The translations under genes and the position numbers were made by a program. A model generated the notes under the pieces. That model was not told the origin of the DNA and ran no database searches. It saw nothing but the letters and a program-made list of their open reading frames with translations. A stretch of DNA of 21,933 nucleotides, from contig PMHU01000035.1 in the NCBI GenBank assembly GCA_003156795.1, positions 4,731-26,663 on the forward strand. Reading direction: 5' to 3'. The DNA comes from Acidimicrobiaceae bacterium. GTDB taxonomy: Bacteria > Actinomycetota > Acidimicrobiia > Acidimicrobiales > Palsa-688. Shown one piece after another: positions 21,659 to 21,933 of this stretch (positions are counted from its first letter, which is position 1; each line of letters begins with the position of its first letter).

Positions 21659-21933
21659 GTGACAAAGGTCATCGATGCCGACTCGCACTTGTTCGAGCAG
21701 CCCGGCCTCTGGCGAGACCACCTGCCGTCGAACCAGCGTGACCTGGCGCTCGAGCTTGAGGAAGATGAGCTCGGGTACACGTGGCTGACGCACAAGGAAC
21801 GCCGCCTTCTCCAGTGCTACATCAGCGAGCCCGGCAAGCTTTGGGAGTCCTATGGGTTGCCTCACCAGCGTCAGTCCGAGGGCCAGCCCGCGCTTCGCCG
21901 CTACACCGAGATGCCGGCGAGGTATCACGACCG
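21659..21933 (+). CDS. Amidohydrolase, 5' part (runs off the window)
   Basis: The frame starting at GTG 21659 stays open to the window end (91 codons and two bases). It begins VTKVIDADSHLFEQPGLWRD; the DADSH motif at residues 6-10 is the metal-binding first strand of amidohydrolase_2-type TIM-barrel enzymes. Next comes the DHLPSNQRD and YTWLTHKERRLLQ region typical of this group's N-terminal insertion. AGGGG lies about 6 bases before the GTG, supporting the start; the nearby ATG at 21654 is out of frame and meets TGA after two codons. It is the third amidohydrolase of the window. Its C-terminal metal and catalytic residues lie beyond the end. Substrate unknown. Confidence 0.85.
   Translation, partial: MTKVIDADSHLFEQPGLWRDHLPSNQRDLALELEEDELGYTWLTHKERRLLQCYISEPGKLWESYGLPHQRQSEGQPALRRYTEMPARYHD

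Overview
The window is high-GC DNA with dense, mostly leaderless-spaced or overlapping genes, many GTG/TTG starts and several TetR regulators. Acyl-CoA dehydrogenases, non-canonical (Ltp-type) thiolases and a cytochrome P450 lie together. This gene content points to an actinobacterium (Mycobacteriales-like or Acidimicrobiia-like), in an accessory region for degrading hydrophobic, probably steroid- or terpenoid-like, compounds. The organism and substrate are inferred; the gene families are read from the sequence.

Layout. (1) 1-1571, + strand: 3' end of a TIM-barrel amidohydrolase followed 8 bases later by an acyl-CoA dehydrogenase (ACAD), closed by a hairpin. (2) 1869-3529, - strand: a cupin (2,4'-dihydroxyacetophenone dioxygenase-like) overlapping a cytochrome P450 by 4 bases. 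(3) 3871-7072, - strand: a DUF35 OB-fold/zinc-ribbon protein and two thiolase-fold proteins joined by two one-base TGATG overlaps. The order matches what I recall of Rv3521-ltp4-ltp3 in M. tuberculosis. (4) 7343-9446, + strand: epoxide hydrolase and a TetR regulator. (5) 9885-13230, + strand: a ferritin-like 'metal-dependent hydrolase', an aminoglycoside-phosphotransferase-fold kinase and a CrtC/lipocalin-like protein of unknown function. (6) 13563-15519: a TetR gene divergent from an amidohydrolase, sharing a clear promoter with an overlapping palindrome. (7) 15779-18483: a crotonase and a StrR/NovG-type ParB-domain regulator (- strand), divergent from a third TetR gene, with a palindrome between them. 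(8) 18518-20895, - strand: a translationally coupled pair of ACADs, the arrangement of heteromeric ACADs in steroid side-chain catabolism. (9) 21659-end, + strand: 5' end of another amidohydrolase.

The junctions between these cassettes hold short remnants of other catabolic or transport genes: an acyl-CoA ligase (about 3662-3787), a second epoxide hydrolase (about 9480-9800, frameshifted), an aldehyde dehydrogenase (10821-10949), a RibD/DHFR-like protein (about 13240-13522) and a LivH-type permease N-terminus (about 21165-21346, frameshifted). These are readable only by translation and would be missed by ordinary gene calling. They suggest repeated shuffling and loss of catabolic genes around an intact core.

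Working model: P450, cupin, epoxide hydrolase and ACADs oxidise and unsaturate a CoA-activated hydrophobic substrate. The crotonase and the DUF35-thiolase-fold module hydrate it and cleave carbon-carbon bonds. The amidohydrolases may open or decarboxylate ring products. Three TetR regulators and one StrR-type regulator give local control. No tRNA, rRNA, CRISPR array or intact insertion sequence was seen.
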